A DNA stretch of 64,000 nt from NCBI RefSeq assembly GCF_013378075.1, contig NZ_CP051131.1, positions 2,368,501 through 2,432,500 on the forward strand, written 5' to 3'. This stretch comes from Parasphingopyxis algicola (GTDB lineage Bacteria; Pseudomonadota; Alphaproteobacteria; Sphingomonadales; Sphingomonadaceae). Both the position numbers and the translations under genes were made by a program. The stretch's first letter is position 1; each line of letters opens with the position of its first letter. Under the pieces are notes generated by a model. That model was not told the DNA's origin and made no database searches. It saw nothing but the letters and a program-made list of their open reading frames with translations. Positions 63,262 through 64,000 of the stretch are shown here, piece by piece.

Positions 63262-63609
63262 ATGCATGCCGTCCTTACGTCCCGCGCGCCGCTCGCTCTT
63301 GCTCTTTTCACCATGGCTGGTCTGGCTGCCTGTGGCGGTGGTCCGACGCCCGGCCCCGGCGATTTTGCCGCGGCCTGCAATGCGAATGGCAATCTCTCGG
63401 CCGATATCTGCGATTGTCTCGATGAACAGGCGCAGGAACTTTCGCCTGAAACCCACGCGTTCGTGATCGCGACCATCGCCGAAGACGAGGCGGAGGCTCA
63501 GCGTCTGCGCCCCGATCTCGACGAAGCCCAGGCTTTGGCCGCCGGCCAGTTTATCTCGCGCGGTATTCAGGAGTGCATCATCGACCTGCCAGACATGGCC
63601 GAAGGATAG
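63262..63609 (+). CDS. Small lipoprotein, unknown function
   Basis: The 115-residue product has a lipobox (Leu-Ala-Ala-Cys, Cys 24) followed by Gly/Pro-rich linker and a Cys-containing helical part ('AAACNANGNLSADICDCLDEQAQEL', with four Cys in all after the lipobox). It may be an envelope protein with disulfides. A GGGAG at 63250-63254 precedes the ATG. Confidence 0.75.
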   Translation: MHAVLTSRAPLALALFTMAGLAACGGGPTPGPGDFAAACNANGNLSADICDCLDEQAQELSPETHAFVIATIAEDEAEAQRLRPDLDEAQALAAGQFISRGIQECIIDLPDMAEG

Positions 63610-63620
63610 ACGCCGCTTCC

Positions 63621-64000
63621 ATGTCGACCATTCCAAGAAGCTGGCTGTTCGTCCCGGCCGATAGCGACAAGAAGATCGCCAAGGCGCTCGGCGGCGAAGC
63701 CGACGCGATTATCCTCGATCTGGAGGATTCGGTCGCCGAAGCCAATAAACCGGCGGCCCGCGAAACCGCTGCGGCAGCGGTGGCCGACGCCGATCGTGAT
63801 CGGCCGCAGCTGTGGATCCGGATCAACCCGCCCGACAGCGGCTTGGCGGAAGCCGATCTCGCCGCCATTATTCGTACGCGGCCTTACGGCGTCATGGTTC
63901 CGAAAACCGAAAGCGGCTCGGATATCGATACGCTGCGCCGCATGCTCGACGCCGAGGAAGGCGCGCAGCGCGTGCAGGTCGGCTCGACGAAAATCAGCGC
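63621..64000 (+). CDS. CoA-ester lyase (HpcH/CitE family), N-terminal part
   Basis: The visible 126 residues start 'STIPRSWLFVPADSDKKIAKA' and contain 'ADAIILDLEDSVAE' (metal-binding Asp) and 'WIRINPPDSGLAEADL', the usual opening of malyl-CoA/citramalyl-CoA lyase or CitE-like proteins. 'YGVMVPKTES' is the third conserved strand. It runs off the right edge. The exact substrate cannot be told. Confidence 0.85.
   Translation, partial: MSTIPRSWLFVPADSDKKIAKALGGEADAIILDLEDSVAEANKPAARETAAAAVADADRDRPQLWIRINPPDSGLAEADLAAIIRTRPYGVMVPKTESGSDIDTLRRMLDAEEGAQRVQVGSTKIS

Noticed and set aside
1-64000. CRISPR arrays, rRNA genes and insertion sequences
   Set aside because: No regularly spaced direct repeats, rRNA motifs, transposase genes or terminal inverted repeats were seen when reading through the window.

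Overview
The window is a GC-rich, gene-dense chromosomal segment of an alphaproteobacterium, most likely a member of the Sphingomonadales. This rests on the gene content (UrcA, DUF4402 pilins, DUF1491, MmcB, DUF6489, a RibA with a decayed RibB-like half) and on the gene order around hemE. That order (ppsR-maf-aroE-coaE-dnaQ on one side, hemE-hemJ-rho and mnmE-mnmG-rsmG-parA-parB on the other) is the one known around the replication origin of Caulobacter and relatives. The 311-bp gap between the divergent ppsR and hemE genes (19600-19910) carries DnaA-box-like sites, seven GANTC sites, a repeated 8-mer and an A+T-only tract. It is proposed as oriC. Two parS sites lie 8-10 kb away, by mnmG and inside rsmG.

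Layout. 1-5.5 kb: a secreted-protein fragment, tRNA-Leu(GAG), and a minus-strand chaperone-usher type pilus locus (usher, chaperone, two DUF4402 subunits) with a terminator after the major subunit gene. 5.5-8.4 kb: an overlapping three-gene operon of type III polyketide synthase, methyltransferase and flavoprotein oxidoreductase. 8.4-16 kb: MsrB, a class A penicillin-binding protein, a DUF45 metalloprotease, YcgN-like and SCO proteins, an ankyrin protein, MmcB, DUF1491, a thioesterase, PtsN and HPF. 16-32 kb: the origin-proximal core. 32-48.9 kb: housekeeping genes (holA-lptE-leuS, ribA-xthA, lolA-ftsK, ubiH, a LysR regulator, a Lon-N protein, a YbbN-like thioredoxin), with two copies of a dispersed hairpin repeat. 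58.4-64 kb: YghU, an HSL-type hydrolase, a short class III-like PHA synthase operon, a DUF6445 protein, a lipoprotein and the start of a CoA-ester lyase.

The accessory part is a 9.2-kb integrative element (49173-58374) in tRNA-Gly(GCC). It is bounded by a 17-bp direct repeat of the tRNA 3' end and begins with a tyrosine integrase. Its cargo looks like a compact defence island: an ApeA-like HEPN protein, a fused nucleotidyltransferase-HEPN protein, a tightly overlapping three-gene operon made of a TIGR04255-like protein and two small uncharacterised proteins, and an Sll1717-like P-loop ATPase. The right half is visibly more A+T-rich than the chromosome and uses GTG and TTG starts. The TIGR04255 trio, perhaps with the ATPase facing it across a 900-bp non-coding stretch, is the best candidate here for an undescribed system. 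Family names were assigned by recognising motifs in the translations; no database search was run.
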